A stretch of DNA of 6,479 nt from the NCBI GenBank assembly GCA_945875935.1, contig CAMCNE010000117.1, forward strand, positions 1 through 6,479, in the 5' to 3' direction. Of this stretch, positions 1 through 6,478 are shown piece by piece. The DNA is from Bordetella parapertussis (lineage in GTDB: Bacteria; Pseudomonadota; Gammaproteobacteria; Burkholderiales; Burkholderiaceae_C). The notes beneath the pieces are model-generated. The model was given only the letters and a program-made list of their open reading frames with translations, did no database searches and was not told where the DNA came from. Each line of letters starts with the position of its first letter. Position 1 is the first letter of the stretch. Both the position numbers and the translations under genes were made by a program.

Positions 1-224
1 AGCACCTCCAGGTCACCCTGGCGCTCGACTTCGACCTTGATGTCGCCGGGGCTGACCGAGACGTACTTGGAGATCACCGCGAGCAGCTCGCGCTGCAGGT
101 CGACCAGGTAGTCGGGCGCGCGGGTGCGGCCGTTGCGTTCGTGGGCCAGGATGATCTGCAGCCGCTCCTTGGCCACATTGGCGGTCTTGGTCTTTTCACC
201 CAGAAAAAAGGACAGAAAGCCCAT
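1..224 (-). CDS. minE: MinE, cell division topological specificity factor (3' end cut by window)
   Basis: MinE stimulates the MinD ATPase at the membrane and drives pole-to-pole oscillation of MinCD, so that FtsZ rings form only at mid-cell. The reading frame starts at the ATG at 224 ([11 protein letters not shown]) and runs off the left edge after 74 complete codons; the family is usually about 85 to 90 residues, so only the last 10 or so are missing. Residues 2-12 form the short amphipathic membrane-targeting segment. The stretch around residues 13-33 ([16 protein letters not shown]) is the conserved MinD-contacting part, and residues 36-74 ([26 protein letters not shown]) belong to the dimeric topological specificity domain. 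It starts 3 bases after the minD stop, and its G-rich ribosome binding site (GGGGGGAAG) lies inside the last minD codons, so translation is probably coupled to minD. The identity is secure; the gene is too short for a standard ORF length cutoff because it is truncated by the window. Confidence 0.96.
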   Translation of the reverse strand, partial: MGFLSFFLGEKTKTANVAKERLQIILAHERNGRTRAPDYLVDLQRELLAVISKYVSVSPGDIKVEVERQGDLEV

Positions 225-227
225 CGC

Positions 228-1043
228 TCACTTCCCCCCGAAAAGACGCTTGAAGAACCCGGGCTTGACCGCATCGACGAAGCGCAGCGGGGTTTCTTCG
301 CCCAGGAAGCGGGTGATCACGTCTTGGTAGGCCTCGGACACGTCGGTGCCCTTGAGGTGAATCGCCGGCACGCCCTGGTTGGATGCATCGAGCACCGACT
401 CGGACTCAGGGATCACGCCGATCATGCGCACTCGCAGGATGTCGTGGATGTCCTTGAGGCTGAGCATGTGGCCGTCTTCGACGCGGTCCGGGTTGTAACG
501 CGTGATCAGCAGATGCTCTTGCACCGGTGCCTTCTTTTCGATGGCGCGCCGGGTCTTGCTGTTGAGCATGCCCAGGATGCGGTCCGAGTCGCGCACCGAC
601 GAGACCTCGGGGTTGGTCACCACGATCGCATCGTCGGCAAAGTGCATCGCCATCAGCGCGCCGGTCTCGATGCCGGCTGGCGAGTCGCACACGATGTACT
701 CGAAGTCCATGCCCGCGAGTTCCTCGAGCACCCGCTCGACGCCCTCGAGGGTGAGCGCATCCTTGTCACGCGTTTGCGAGGCGGCCAGCACAAACAGGTT
801 GTCGCACTGCTTGTCCTTGATCAGCGCCTGATTCAGGCCGGCCTCGCCGTGGATGACGTTGATCAGGTCATACACCACGCGGCGCTCGCAGCCCATGATG
901 AGGTCGAGGTTGCGCAGGCCGACGTCGAAATCGATGACCGCGGTCTTGTGGCCGCGCAGAGCGAGGCCGGCGGCGAAGCTGGCGCTGGTGGTGGTCTTGC
1001 CGACGCCTCCCTTGCCGGAGGTCACGACGATGATTCTGGACAT
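228..1043 (-). CDS. minD: MinD, septum-site-determining membrane ATPase
   Basis: MinD is a ParA/MinD-type ATPase that dimerises with ATP on the inner membrane, recruits MinC to block FtsZ assembly near the poles, and is released by MinE. The protein is 271 residues, close to the 270 of E. coli MinD. The deviant Walker A motif SGKGGVGKTT is at residues 9-18, with signature Lys11 and catalytic Lys16. Switch I with Asp38/Asp40 lies in VIDFDVGLRNLD, and the Walker B-like strand YIVCDSPAG follows near residue 120. The C-terminal amphipathic membrane-targeting helix is GFFKRLFGGK. The frame stays open upstream to 1127, but the ATG at 1043 is chosen because the family begins MSRIIVVTSGKGG and an AAGGA ribosome binding site lies 9 bases before it; the longer form would overlap minC. 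It sits 46 bases after minC and 3 bases before minE. No key residue appears to be missing. Confidence 0.98.
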   Translation of the reverse strand: MSRIIVVTSGKGGVGKTTTSASFAAGLALRGHKTAVIDFDVGLRNLDLIMGCERRVVYDLINVIHGEAGLNQALIKDKQCDNLFVLAASQTRDKDALTLEGVERVLEELAGMDFEYIVCDSPAGIETGALMAMHFADDAIVVTNPEVSSVRDSDRILGMLNSKTRRAIEKKAPVQEHLLITRYNPDRVEDGHMLSLKDIHDILRVRMIGVIPESESVLDASNQGVPAIHLKGTDVSEAYQDVITRFLGEETPLRFVDAVKPGFFKRLFGGK

Positions 1044-1052
1044 GGGCAAAGA

Positions 1053-1057
1053 TCCTT
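1053..1057 (-). promoter_or_regulatory. Ribosome binding site of minD
   Basis: AAGGA on the minus strand, 9 bases before the ATG at 1043. It decides the minD start against the longer open frame reaching 1127. The surrounding 13 bases (1051-1063, CGTTTCAAGGATC on the minus strand) recur exactly at the DUF502 start. The rest of the minC-minD gap is pyrimidine-rich, and I see no promoter or terminator in it. Confidence 0.7.
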
Positions 1058-1089
1058 GAAACGAAAGAGAAGAAGTGGGTGAAGGCTGG

Positions 1090-1899
1090 TCAGGCCAGCG
1101 GCTCGTAAACCAGCCGCTCGGCGTCAAGTCGAATCTGCGCCGGCTGGCCGATCACTTCGGCAGGCAACGGGTTGTCGGTGGTGCGGTAGGTGCCGGCAAT
1201 CGATATCAGCTCGGGCTCCATGCAGGTGCTGAAGATGCGCGCTGACGTATTGCCGCGAGCCCCAGCAATGGCCTTGCCACGCAAGGGCCCGTAGACGTGG
1301 ATGCTGCCGTCGGCGATCAGCTCGGCACCGAAATTGACCGTCCCCAGCACCACCAGATCACCGCCACGGGCGTACACCTGCTGCCCCGAGCGCAACGGGC
1401 GTTCGATGATCAGGGTAGGAGCTGCGGCCGCGGGCTGCTCGCTTGGCACTTCAGCGGATGACGGTGCGGCAATCTCTGATGCGATGACGGGATCTGCGGG
1501 TTCTTCAAGCACCGGCTCGGCAGCTTCGGCCGCCTCGACGGTTAGCGCTGCACGCGGTGCATGCACCACCGCCTCGGGTGCCTCGCCCAAGCCCACCTTG
1601 AGTGCGGCGGCCATCTGCTCGGGCGAGCCACCGCGCACGGCAGCAGCCACCATGTTGAAGCGCCGCAGCAGCTCGGCGAGCCTGGCGTAGTCGAGCGCGA
1701 GCGGATCGCCAACGGCCTGCGACACGTCGATCACCACCGGGTCATGGCTGAACATGTCGGGCGTGCCAGCAAAGCGCGCGGTCAACTCGCGCTCGATGGC
1801 GGCCATGTCGGTGGTCTGCAATGCCACGACGACCAGCGTCATCGCAGCGCTCCGCAGCTCGAAGACCTCCGGCGTGCGGCCCTTGCCTCTGGCAGCCAT
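1090..1899 (-). CDS. minC: MinC, septum-site-determining FtsZ inhibitor
   Basis: MinC blocks FtsZ polymerisation and is brought to the membrane by MinD. The protein is 269 residues, against about 231 in E. coli. The N-terminal FtsZ-inhibiting domain covers about residues 12-105 (FELRSAAMTLVVVALQ at its start). A long Ala/Glu/Pro-rich linker follows at about 106-160. The C-terminal MinD-binding beta-helix domain covers about 163-268, with the typical RSGQQVYARGGDLVVLG, GAELIADGSIHVYGPLRGKAIAGARG and ELISIAGTYR. The ATG at 1899 is used because the next Met (residue 20) would delete the first strand of the N-domain; the preceding ribosome binding site is weak (GAGCTGA). The start lies only 7 bases after the aspS stop, so the gene is very probably cotranscribed with aspS and may depend on translational coupling. 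The extra length relative to E. coli comes mainly from the linker and about 12 residues before the first conserved strand. Confidence 0.96.
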   Translation of the reverse strand: MAARGKGRTPEVFELRSAAMTLVVVALQTTDMAAIERELTARFAGTPDMFSHDPVVIDVSQAVGDPLALDYARLAELLRRFNMVAAAVRGGSPEQMAAALKVGLGEAPEAVVHAPRAALTVEAAEAAEPVLEEPADPVIASEIAAPSSAEVPSEQPAAAAPTLIIERPLRSGQQVYARGGDLVVLGTVNFGAELIADGSIHVYGPLRGKAIAGARGNTSARIFSTCMEPELISIAGTYRTTDNPLPAEVIGQPAQIRLDAERLVYEPLA

Positions 1900-1906
1900 G
1901 TCGGGT

Positions 1907-3709
1907 TCAGCTCGCGTTGCCGGCCGCAGCCTGCGCGTTGCGCAAGCGGATGTGCAACTCGCGCATCTGCTTCTCGTCGACGGCGCTTGGCGCGCCCGTC
2001 AACAGGCACTGCGCGCGCTGTGTCTTCGGGAAGGCAATCACGTCTCGAATGCTTTCAGCGCGGGTCATCAGCGTGACCAGACGATCAAGACCGAACGCCA
2101 GACCGCCGTGCGGCGGCGCGCCGTACTGCAGCGCGTCGAGCAGGAAGCCGAACTTGAGCTGAGCTTCCTCGGGCCCGATCTTCAGCGCGCTGAACACCTT
2201 GCTTTGCACATCGGCGCGGTGGATACGCACCGAACCGCCGCCGAGCTCCCAGCCGTTGAGCACCATGTCGTAGGCCTTGGCAATGCACTTGCCAGGGTCG
2301 GTGTCCATGTAGTCCTCGTGACCGTCTTTCGGCGCGGTGAACGGGTGGTGCGTGGCGTTCCAGCGCTGGCCGTCCTCGTCGTACTCGAACATCGGGAAGT
2401 CCACCACCCACAGTGGCGCCCACACGTCGTCGAACAGAGCATGGCTGCGGCCGAAATCGCTGTGCCCGATCTTCACGCGCAACGCGCCGATGGCGTCGTT
2501 GACGACTTTTTCCTTGTCGGCGCCGAAGAACAGCAAGTCGCCGGTCTGCGCGCCGGTGCGCTCCATGATCTGCGCCACGGCGCGGTCGTGCAGGTTCTTG
2601 ACGATGGGGCTTTGCAGGCCCTCGCGGCCCTTGGCAGCGTCATTGACCTTGATCCATGCCAGCCCCTTGGCGCCGTAGATCTTGACGAACTCGGTGTACG
2701 CGTCGATCTCGCCGCGGCTCATCTCGCCGCCTTGGGGCACGCGCAGCGCGACCACGCGACCGCCCACGGTGGTGGCCGGCGTGCTGAACACCTTGAAGTC
2801 GACGTCAGTCATCACGTCGGTGAGCTCGGTGAACTCGAGCTTCACGCGCAAGTCGGGCTTGTCCGAGCCAAAGCGGTGCATCGCCTCGGCGTACTTCATC
2901 ACCGGGTATTCGGGCAGATCGACGTCCATCGTCTTCTTGAACACCTTGCGGATCATGCCCTCGAACATCGGGCGGATTTCTTCTTCGGTGAGGAAGCTGG
3001 TCTCGATATCGATCTGGGTGAATTCGGGCTGGCGATCGGCGCGCAGGTCTTCGTCGCGGAAGCACTTGGTGATCTGGTAATAGCGGTCGAAGCCAGCCAC
3101 CATCAGCAACTGCTTGAAGAGCTGCGGGCTTTGCGGCAACGCGAAGAACATGCCTTCGTTGACGCGGCTGGGCACCAGGTAGTCGCGCGCGCCCTCGGGC
3201 GTGCTCTTGGTGAGCATCGGGGTTTCGATGTCGATGAAGCCCTGCTCGTCAAGAAACTTGCGCACCTCCATGGCCACGCGGTAGCGCAGGATCAGGTTCT
3301 TTTGCATCACCGGCCGACGCAAGTCGAGCACGCGGTGGGTCAGGCGGGTGGTCTCGGAGAGGTTCTCGTCGTCGATCTGGAACGGCGGCGTGACGCTGGC
3401 GTTGAGCACCTCGAGTTCGAGGCACAGCACTTCGATCTTGCCGCTGGTCAGGTTGGCGTTTTCGGTACCTGCGGGGCGCGCACGCACCTTGCCAGTGATC
3501 TTCAGGCAGAACTCGTTGCGAACCACCTCGGCAGTCTTGAACATGTCGGGGCGATCGGGATCGCACACGATCTGCACCAGACCTTCGCGGTCGCGCAGGT
3601 CAATGAAGATGACGCCACCGTGGTCGCGGCGGCGGTGGGCCCATCCCATGAGGGTCACGGTCTGGCCCAGCAGGGCCTCGTTGACCAGCCCGCAATATGT
3701 TGTTCTCAT
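1907..3709 (-). CDS. aspS: Aspartyl-tRNA synthetase, bacterial type, probably non-discriminating (Asp/Asn)
   Basis: This cytoplasmic class IIb aminoacyl-tRNA synthetase activates aspartate with ATP and loads it on tRNA. At 600 residues it has the usual bacterial length (E. coli 590). The OB-fold anticodon-binding domain is about residues 1-105. The catalytic core follows, with the flipping loop ([13 protein letters not shown], 170-182), QSPQ at 193-196, motif 2 with Arg218 ([16 protein letters not shown], from 217) and motif 3 with Arg543 (GLAFGLDRL, 536-544). The bacterial GAD insertion lies at about 290-425. In the anticodon domain His30 (RRRDHGG) and Gly81 match the residues of the Pseudomonas aeruginosa enzyme that relax tRNA choice, where the discriminating E. 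coli enzyme has Leu and Lys. I infer that Asp-tRNA-Asn is also made and then amidated by GatCAB. The ATG at 3709 has GGAG 7 bases upstream. It follows DUF502 by 45 bases and precedes minC by 7. Confidence 0.98.
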   Translation of the reverse strand: MRTTYCGLVNEALLGQTVTLMGWAHRRRDHGGVIFIDLRDREGLVQIVCDPDRPDMFKTAEVVRNEFCLKITGKVRARPAGTENANLTSGKIEVLCLELEVLNASVTPPFQIDDENLSETTRLTHRVLDLRRPVMQKNLILRYRVAMEVRKFLDEQGFIDIETPMLTKSTPEGARDYLVPSRVNEGMFFALPQSPQLFKQLLMVAGFDRYYQITKCFRDEDLRADRQPEFTQIDIETSFLTEEEIRPMFEGMIRKVFKKTMDVDLPEYPVMKYAEAMHRFGSDKPDLRVKLEFTELTDVMTDVDFKVFSTPATTVGGRVVALRVPQGGEMSRGEIDAYTEFVKIYGAKGLAWIKVNDAAKGREGLQSPIVKNLHDRAVAQIMERTGAQTGDLLFFGADKEKVVNDAIGALRVKIGHSDFGRSHALFDDVWAPLWVVDFPMFEYDEDGQRWNATHHPFTAPKDGHEDYMDTDPGKCIAKAYDMVLNGWELGGGSVRIHRADVQSKVFSALKIGPEEAQLKFGFLLDALQYGAPPHGGLAFGLDRLVTLMTRAESIRDVIAFPKTQRAQCLLTGAPSAVDEKQMRELHIRLRNAQAAAGNAS

Positions 3710-3716
3710 CGTTTTG

Positions 3717-3720
3717 CTCC
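3717..3720 (-). promoter_or_regulatory. Ribosome binding site of aspS
   Basis: GGAG on the minus strand, 7 bases before the aspS ATG, in the sequence CTGGAGCAAAACG. The rest of the 45-base gap to DUF502 holds only a 5-bp stem (TCGCG/CGCGA with a 5-base loop), too weak to call a terminator. Confidence 0.65.
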
Positions 3721-3754
3721 AGAAACTGATCGTGGGTGTTCGCGGCAGTCGCGA

Positions 3755-4399
3755 TCAACCCTGCGTATTGGGTGTGTGACCTTGCGCGGCGGCCGGCGCC
3801 ACCACGCCCATCGAGATCACGTACTTCAAGGCCTCGTCAACACTCATGGCCAGCGCGATCACATCGGATCGCGGCACCATCAGGAAAAAGCCGGAAGTCG
3901 GGTTCGGCGTGGTGGGCACATAGATGCTGATGTAGTCGCCAGGCAGGTGCGTGGCCGCCTCGCCACCCGGGCGGCCGGTCACGAAGGCAATCGTCCACGC
4001 GCCTTGCCGCGGGTATTCCACCAGCACCGCTTCGCGAAAGGCGTTGCCGCTGCTCGAAAACAAGGTGTCTGACACCTGCTTGACCGAGCTGTAGATGGAC
4101 TTGACGATGGGAATCTTGTTGAGCACCCGACTGCCTTGGGTCAGTGCCCACTGGCCCGCGATGTTGGTGGCAAACACACCCGTCATCAGCAAGCCGATCA
4201 CCATCACGATGACGCCGAGCCCGGGGATCTGCTTGAGCGACTCCAGCGTCGAATGGGCAGCCTGTGGCAACACCGCCTGCGAGGCCCCAAGCGCCCAGGC
4301 GAACAGGCCATCGAGCAGGCCGAGCACCGAATGCAGCACCCAGAAAGTGACGGCCAGAGGCAGCCACACGAGCAGGCCGGCGAGCAGGTATTTCTTCAC
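3755..4399 (-). CDS. DUF502 family inner-membrane protein of unknown function
   Basis: I recognise this as a DUF502 family membrane protein; its molecular function is not known to me. The product is 214 residues. It opens with KKYLLAGLLVWLPLAVTFWVLHSVLGLL, a first membrane segment at about residues 4-31, preceded by two lysines that suggest a cytoplasmic N-terminus. A second segment is at about 60-80 (LGVIVMVIGLLMTGVFATNIAG). The family-typical stretch NKIPIVKSIYSSVKQVSDTLF is at 94-114, followed by a mostly soluble domain (EAVLVEYPRQGAWTIAFVTG; VPTTPNPTSGFFLMVP; DVIALAMSVDEALKYVISMG) and a polar Ala/Gly/Thr tail from about 201. The GTG at 4399 is chosen because AAGGA lies 5 bases before it and KKYLLAG begins the conserved part; the frame is open further upstream but that part overlaps the FmdB gene. 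It sits 37 bases after the zinc-ribbon gene and 45 before aspS, so all three are probably cotranscribed. Confidence 0.9.
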   Translation of the reverse strand: MKKYLLAGLLVWLPLAVTFWVLHSVLGLLDGLFAWALGASQAVLPQAAHSTLESLKQIPGLGVIVMVIGLLMTGVFATNIAGQWALTQGSRVLNKIPIVKSIYSSVKQVSDTLFSSSGNAFREAVLVEYPRQGAWTIAFVTGRPGGEAATHLPGDYISIYVPTTPNPTSGFFLMVPRSDVIALAMSVDEALKYVISMGVVAPAAAQGHTPNTQG

Positions 4400-4404
4400 A
4401 TCGA

Positions 4405-4409
4405 TCCTT
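4405..4409 (-). promoter_or_regulatory. Ribosome binding site of the DUF502 gene (supports GTG start)
   Basis: AAGGA on the minus strand, 5 bases before the GTG at 4399. It decides the start against the longer open frame that runs back to 4639. It lies in the same 13-base sequence (4403-4415) that precedes minD. An out-of-frame ATG immediately followed by TGA (4396-4401) overlaps the GTG by one base. Confidence 0.7.
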
Positions 4410-4436
4410 GAAACGGGCGCTGGCGCTCGGCGCCGC

Positions 4437-4814
4437 TCATGTCGAAGCGCCAGGGGTGCCGGAAGTCCCGCCCGAGGCTGGTGCTGACGGCGCGGCAGGC
4501 GTCGAAGCTGCGGTGCTTGAGGTGGCGGCTTCGGTACTTGCGGGCTTGTCCTGAGTCGCTGACGGCTCGCCGCCCGGGCCGGCCGCTGGCTTGGCGCCGC
4601 CAGGGCCGCTCTCTGCTGGAGCCGCTGCCGCACCGCCACGGAAGTCGGTCACGTACCAGCCTGAGCCCTTGAGCTGGAAGCCGGCTGCCGTCACCTGCTT
4701 CTTGAAGCTGTCCGCACCGCAGGCGGGGCACACCGTGAGCAAAGGGTCCGAAATCTTCTGAAGGACGTCTTTCGAGTGACCGCAGGATTCACAGCGGTAG
4801 GCGTAGATTGGCAT
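4437..4814 (-). CDS. FmdB-family zinc-ribbon protein with low-complexity tail
   Basis: This is a small putative regulatory protein of the FmdB/CxxC-CxxC family, whose cellular role is poorly known. The 125-residue product begins MPIYAYRCESCGH, the family hallmark. Cys8/Cys11 and Cys29/Cys32 form two CxxC knuckles expected to bind one zinc. The conserved ribbon ends with the stretch TAAGFQLKGSGWYVTDFRGG (43-61). From about residue 62 to 125 the protein is almost only Ala, Pro, Ser, Thr, Gly and Glu, with no hydrophobic core, so it is probably disordered. The ATG at 4814 is preferred over the adjoining in-frame GTG at 4817, because the family starts MPIYAY and AAAGG lies 7 bases before the ATG. 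A perfect -10 box lies upstream, making this the likely first gene of the fmdB-DUF502-aspS-minCDE transcript. The name FmdB comes from a putative regulator of formamidase/acetamidase expression; nothing nearby points to amide metabolism, so that role should not be transferred. Confidence 0.9.
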   Translation of the reverse strand: MPIYAYRCESCGHSKDVLQKISDPLLTVCPACGADSFKKQVTAAGFQLKGSGWYVTDFRGGAAAAPAESGPGGAKPAAGPGGEPSATQDKPASTEAATSSTAASTPAAPSAPASGGTSGTPGAST

Positions 4815-4846
4815 CACTAAGCCTTTGATTCATAAGGAAAAATTGC

Positions 4847-4852
4847 ATTATA
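4847..4852 (-). promoter_or_regulatory. Promoter -10 element (TATAAT) ahead of the FmdB gene
   Basis: A perfect TATAAT reads leftward in an AT-rich island (about 4825-4855) within otherwise GC-rich DNA. Transcription would begin near 4840, giving a leader of roughly 26 bases before the ATG at 4814, with AAAGG at 4822-4826. No good TTGACA is found at 16-18 bases spacing (best candidate TAAAAC), so the promoter may be weak at the -35 or depend on an activator. The whole 4815-4886 gap between ubiB and this gene holds nothing else that I can recognise, and no rho-independent terminator after ubiB. Confidence 0.6.
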
Positions 4853-4886
4853 AGGGCGAGTTTGAGCACGTTTTAGAGGCACCCGG

Positions 4887-6440
4887 TCAGCGCGGCGCCA
4901 GGTAGACCAGCACTTGCATGGCCACCACGCCCAAGAGAAAACCCAGCGCCACGCACACGATGGTCTGGAGCAGCCGGTTGGTACGCTGCTGCTCGAGCAT
5001 CAGCGCCTCCATCGACCGATGATCGCCGCTCGAGCGCGGCTGCAAGGCCCGATGCAACAAGCGTGGCAGCTCGGGCAACAGCTGCACATAGCGCGGAGCC
5101 TCGTTCTTGAGCCGGCCGAGAAAGCCCCGCCAGCCGATCTGATCGTTCATCCAGCGCTCGAGGAAAGGCTTGGCCGTGGCCCACAAGTCCAGATCCGGAT
5201 CGAGCTGGCGGCCCAGCCCCTCGACATTGAGCAGCGTTTTTTGCAGCAACACCAGCTGGGGCTGGATCTCGACGTTGAAGCGCCTTGATGTCTGGAACAG
5301 CCGCAACAGAACCTGGCCCAGCGAGATGTCCTTCAAGGGCCGGTCGAAATGCGGCTCGCACACCGCGCGGATCGCGCCCTCGAGTTCATCCACACGGGTG
5401 CCTTCGGGAACCCAGCCGGACTCCAGATGCAACTCGGCCACCCGCTTGTAGTCACGCCTGAAAAAGGCGATGAAGTTTTGCGCCAGGTATTCCTTGTCGA
5501 ACTCGGTCAGCGTGCCCACGATGCCGAAGTCGAGCGCGATGTAGCGGCCGAAAGTGTCGGGCGCCACGCTCACCTGAATGTTGCCGGGGTGCATGTCGGC
5601 GTGAAAGAACCCGTCTCGAAACACCTGCGTGAAGAAGATGGTGACACCGTCGCGCGCGAGCTTCGGGATGTCGACGCCGGCATCGCGCAACCGCTGCGTC
5701 TGGCTGATCGGAATGCCTTTCATGCGCTCCATGACGATCACGGTCTGGGTGCACAGCTCCCAATGCATCTCCGGCACCATGACCAGCTTCAGGCCTTCCA
5801 TGTTGCGGCGCAACTGCGCGGCGTTGGCGGCTTCGCGCACCAGATCGAGCTCGTCATGCAGGTAGTTGTCGAACTCGGCAACCACTTCGCGCGGCTTCAG
5901 TCGCTTGCCATCGGCCGACAGCCGCTCGATCCAGCGCGCCAGGGTGCGCATCAGCGAGATGTCGTCGTCGATCACCGACAGCATGTTGGGCCGCAGCACC
6001 TTGACAGCAACTTCGCGGCCGTCTTGCAGCGTGGCGAAATGAACTTGCGCAATCGAGGCACTGGCCACCGGCTCGGCCTCGAAGCTGGCGAACATGGTCT
6101 CGATGCTCTTGCCAAAAGCCTTTTCGATCAGCTGGCGCGCCTGGGCGGCGGGAAATGGCGGCACGTTGTCTTGCAACTGCGCCAGCTCGTCGGCAATGTC
6201 CGCGGGGATCAGATCTCGCCGCGTCGACAGCACCTGACCGAATTTCACGAAGATCGGCCCGAGGCCCTCGAGCGCCAGCCGCAGGCGCTGGCCGCGCGGC
6301 ATGTCGAGCCGCCGGCTTGCGGTGATCACACGAATCAGCACCTGCACCCAGCGCTGACGGAAGTTGGACAGGGCCAGCTCGTCGAGACCGTAGCGATAAA
6401 CCGTGAAGACGATGAACAGAAGACGCGCGAGATGCCTCAT
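4887..6440 (-). CDS. ubiB: UbiB, ubiquinone biosynthesis atypical kinase/ATPase
   Basis: UbiB (ADCK/ABC1/UbiB atypical kinase family) is needed for aerobic ubiquinone synthesis. It is a membrane-bound ATPase thought to help extract or present the lipid precursors to the soluble Ubi enzymes, not a protein kinase. The protein is 517 residues (E. coli 546). Family marks are all present: KxGQ at residues 66-69 ([16 protein letters not shown]), the Ala-rich loop replacing the glycine-rich loop ([10 protein letters not shown], 125-134), the ATP-site Lys147 (VAVKVLRP), the catalytic loop HADMHPGN at 280-287 with Asp282 and Asn287, and DFG at 304-306. A hydrophobic C-terminal anchor runs from about 489 to 515. 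E. coli UbiB is usually drawn with two C-terminal helices; here the segment is about 25 residues, enough for one clear span. The ATG at 6440 overlaps the stop of an upstream frame as ATGA, with GGAG 11 bases before it. It is followed by a 72-base gap with a new promoter, so it may end the upstream ubi operon or read through. Confidence 0.97.
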   Translation of the reverse strand: MRHLARLLFIVFTVYRYGLDELALSNFRQRWVQVLIRVITASRRLDMPRGQRLRLALEGLGPIFVKFGQVLSTRRDLIPADIADELAQLQDNVPPFPAAQARQLIEKAFGKSIETMFASFEAEPVASASIAQVHFATLQDGREVAVKVLRPNMLSVIDDDISLMRTLARWIERLSADGKRLKPREVVAEFDNYLHDELDLVREAANAAQLRRNMEGLKLVMVPEMHWELCTQTVIVMERMKGIPISQTQRLRDAGVDIPKLARDGVTIFFTQVFRDGFFHADMHPGNIQVSVAPDTFGRYIALDFGIVGTLTEFDKEYLAQNFIAFFRRDYKRVAELHLESGWVPEGTRVDELEGAIRAVCEPHFDRPLKDISLGQVLLRLFQTSRRFNVEIQPQLVLLQKTLLNVEGLGRQLDPDLDLWATAKPFLERWMNDQIGWRGFLGRLKNEAPRYVQLLPELPRLLHRALQPRSSGDHRSMEALMLEQQRTNRLLQTIVCVALGFLLGVVAMQVLVYLAPR

Positions 6441-6478
6441 CGGGGCGGAAACTCCGAGCCGCTGGACTCGCCCTGGGC
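6437..6478 (-). CDS. C-terminal tail of an upstream gene, possibly ubiJ (cut by window)
   Basis: On the minus strand one frame reads [13 protein letters not shown] and stops at a TGA that shares its TG with the ubiB start codon (ATGA). Such four-base overlaps are typical of translationally coupled genes in one operon. In Burkholderiales the gene before ubiB is, to my knowledge, often the SCP2-domain ubiquinone accessory factor ubiJ, and a polar tail like this would fit. Thirteen codons are too few to identify a protein, so the function is inferred from context only. Confidence 0.45.
   Translation of the reverse strand, partial: AQGESSGSEFPPR

Noticed and set aside
141..1082. A 313-codon open frame on the plus strand opposite minD.
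   Set aside because: It is codon-for-codon antisense to minD, with the same rare-stop explanation, and the predicted protein is low-complexity (His, Ala, Val, Asp) without a recognisable fold.
1044..1127. N-terminal extension of MinD from an upstream start at 1127.
   Set aside because: It overlaps the end of minC and is not part of the family; the AAGGA site and the conserved MSRIIVVTSGKGG support the start at 1043.
3735..3752. Short inverted repeat (TCGCG, 5-base loop, CGCGA) between DUF502 and aspS, considered as a terminator or attenuator.
   Set aside because: The stem is only 5 bp, there is no T-run after it, and aspS has no convincing promoter of its own downstream of it.
3710..3775. 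Possible aspS promoter, TTGATC with CACGAT 18 bases later.
   Set aside because: The -10 matches only three of six bases and the -35 four of six; this is expected by chance in a gap of this size.
1754..4072. A 772-codon open frame on the plus strand, opposite minC, aspS and DUF502.
   Set aside because: Its codons lie exactly opposite those of aspS and DUF502 (start offsets are multiples of three). A stop there would need the sense codons TTA, CTA or TCA, which GC-rich genes rarely use. The product is His/Ala/Val/Leu-rich with no domain, and it crosses three genes with clear homology on the minus strand.
4400..4639. N-terminal extension of the DUF502 protein by about 80 Arg/Pro/Ala-rich residues.
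   Set aside because: This part is an off-frame reading of the FmdB gene tail and has no family similarity; the GTG at 4399 has a well-placed ribosome binding site.
4792..4833. Upstream out-of-frame ATG (minus strand, at 4833) giving a 14-codon frame overlapping the FmdB gene start.
   Set aside because: It has no ribosome binding site (preceded by TTTTTCC) and would lie only a few bases after the expected transcript start.
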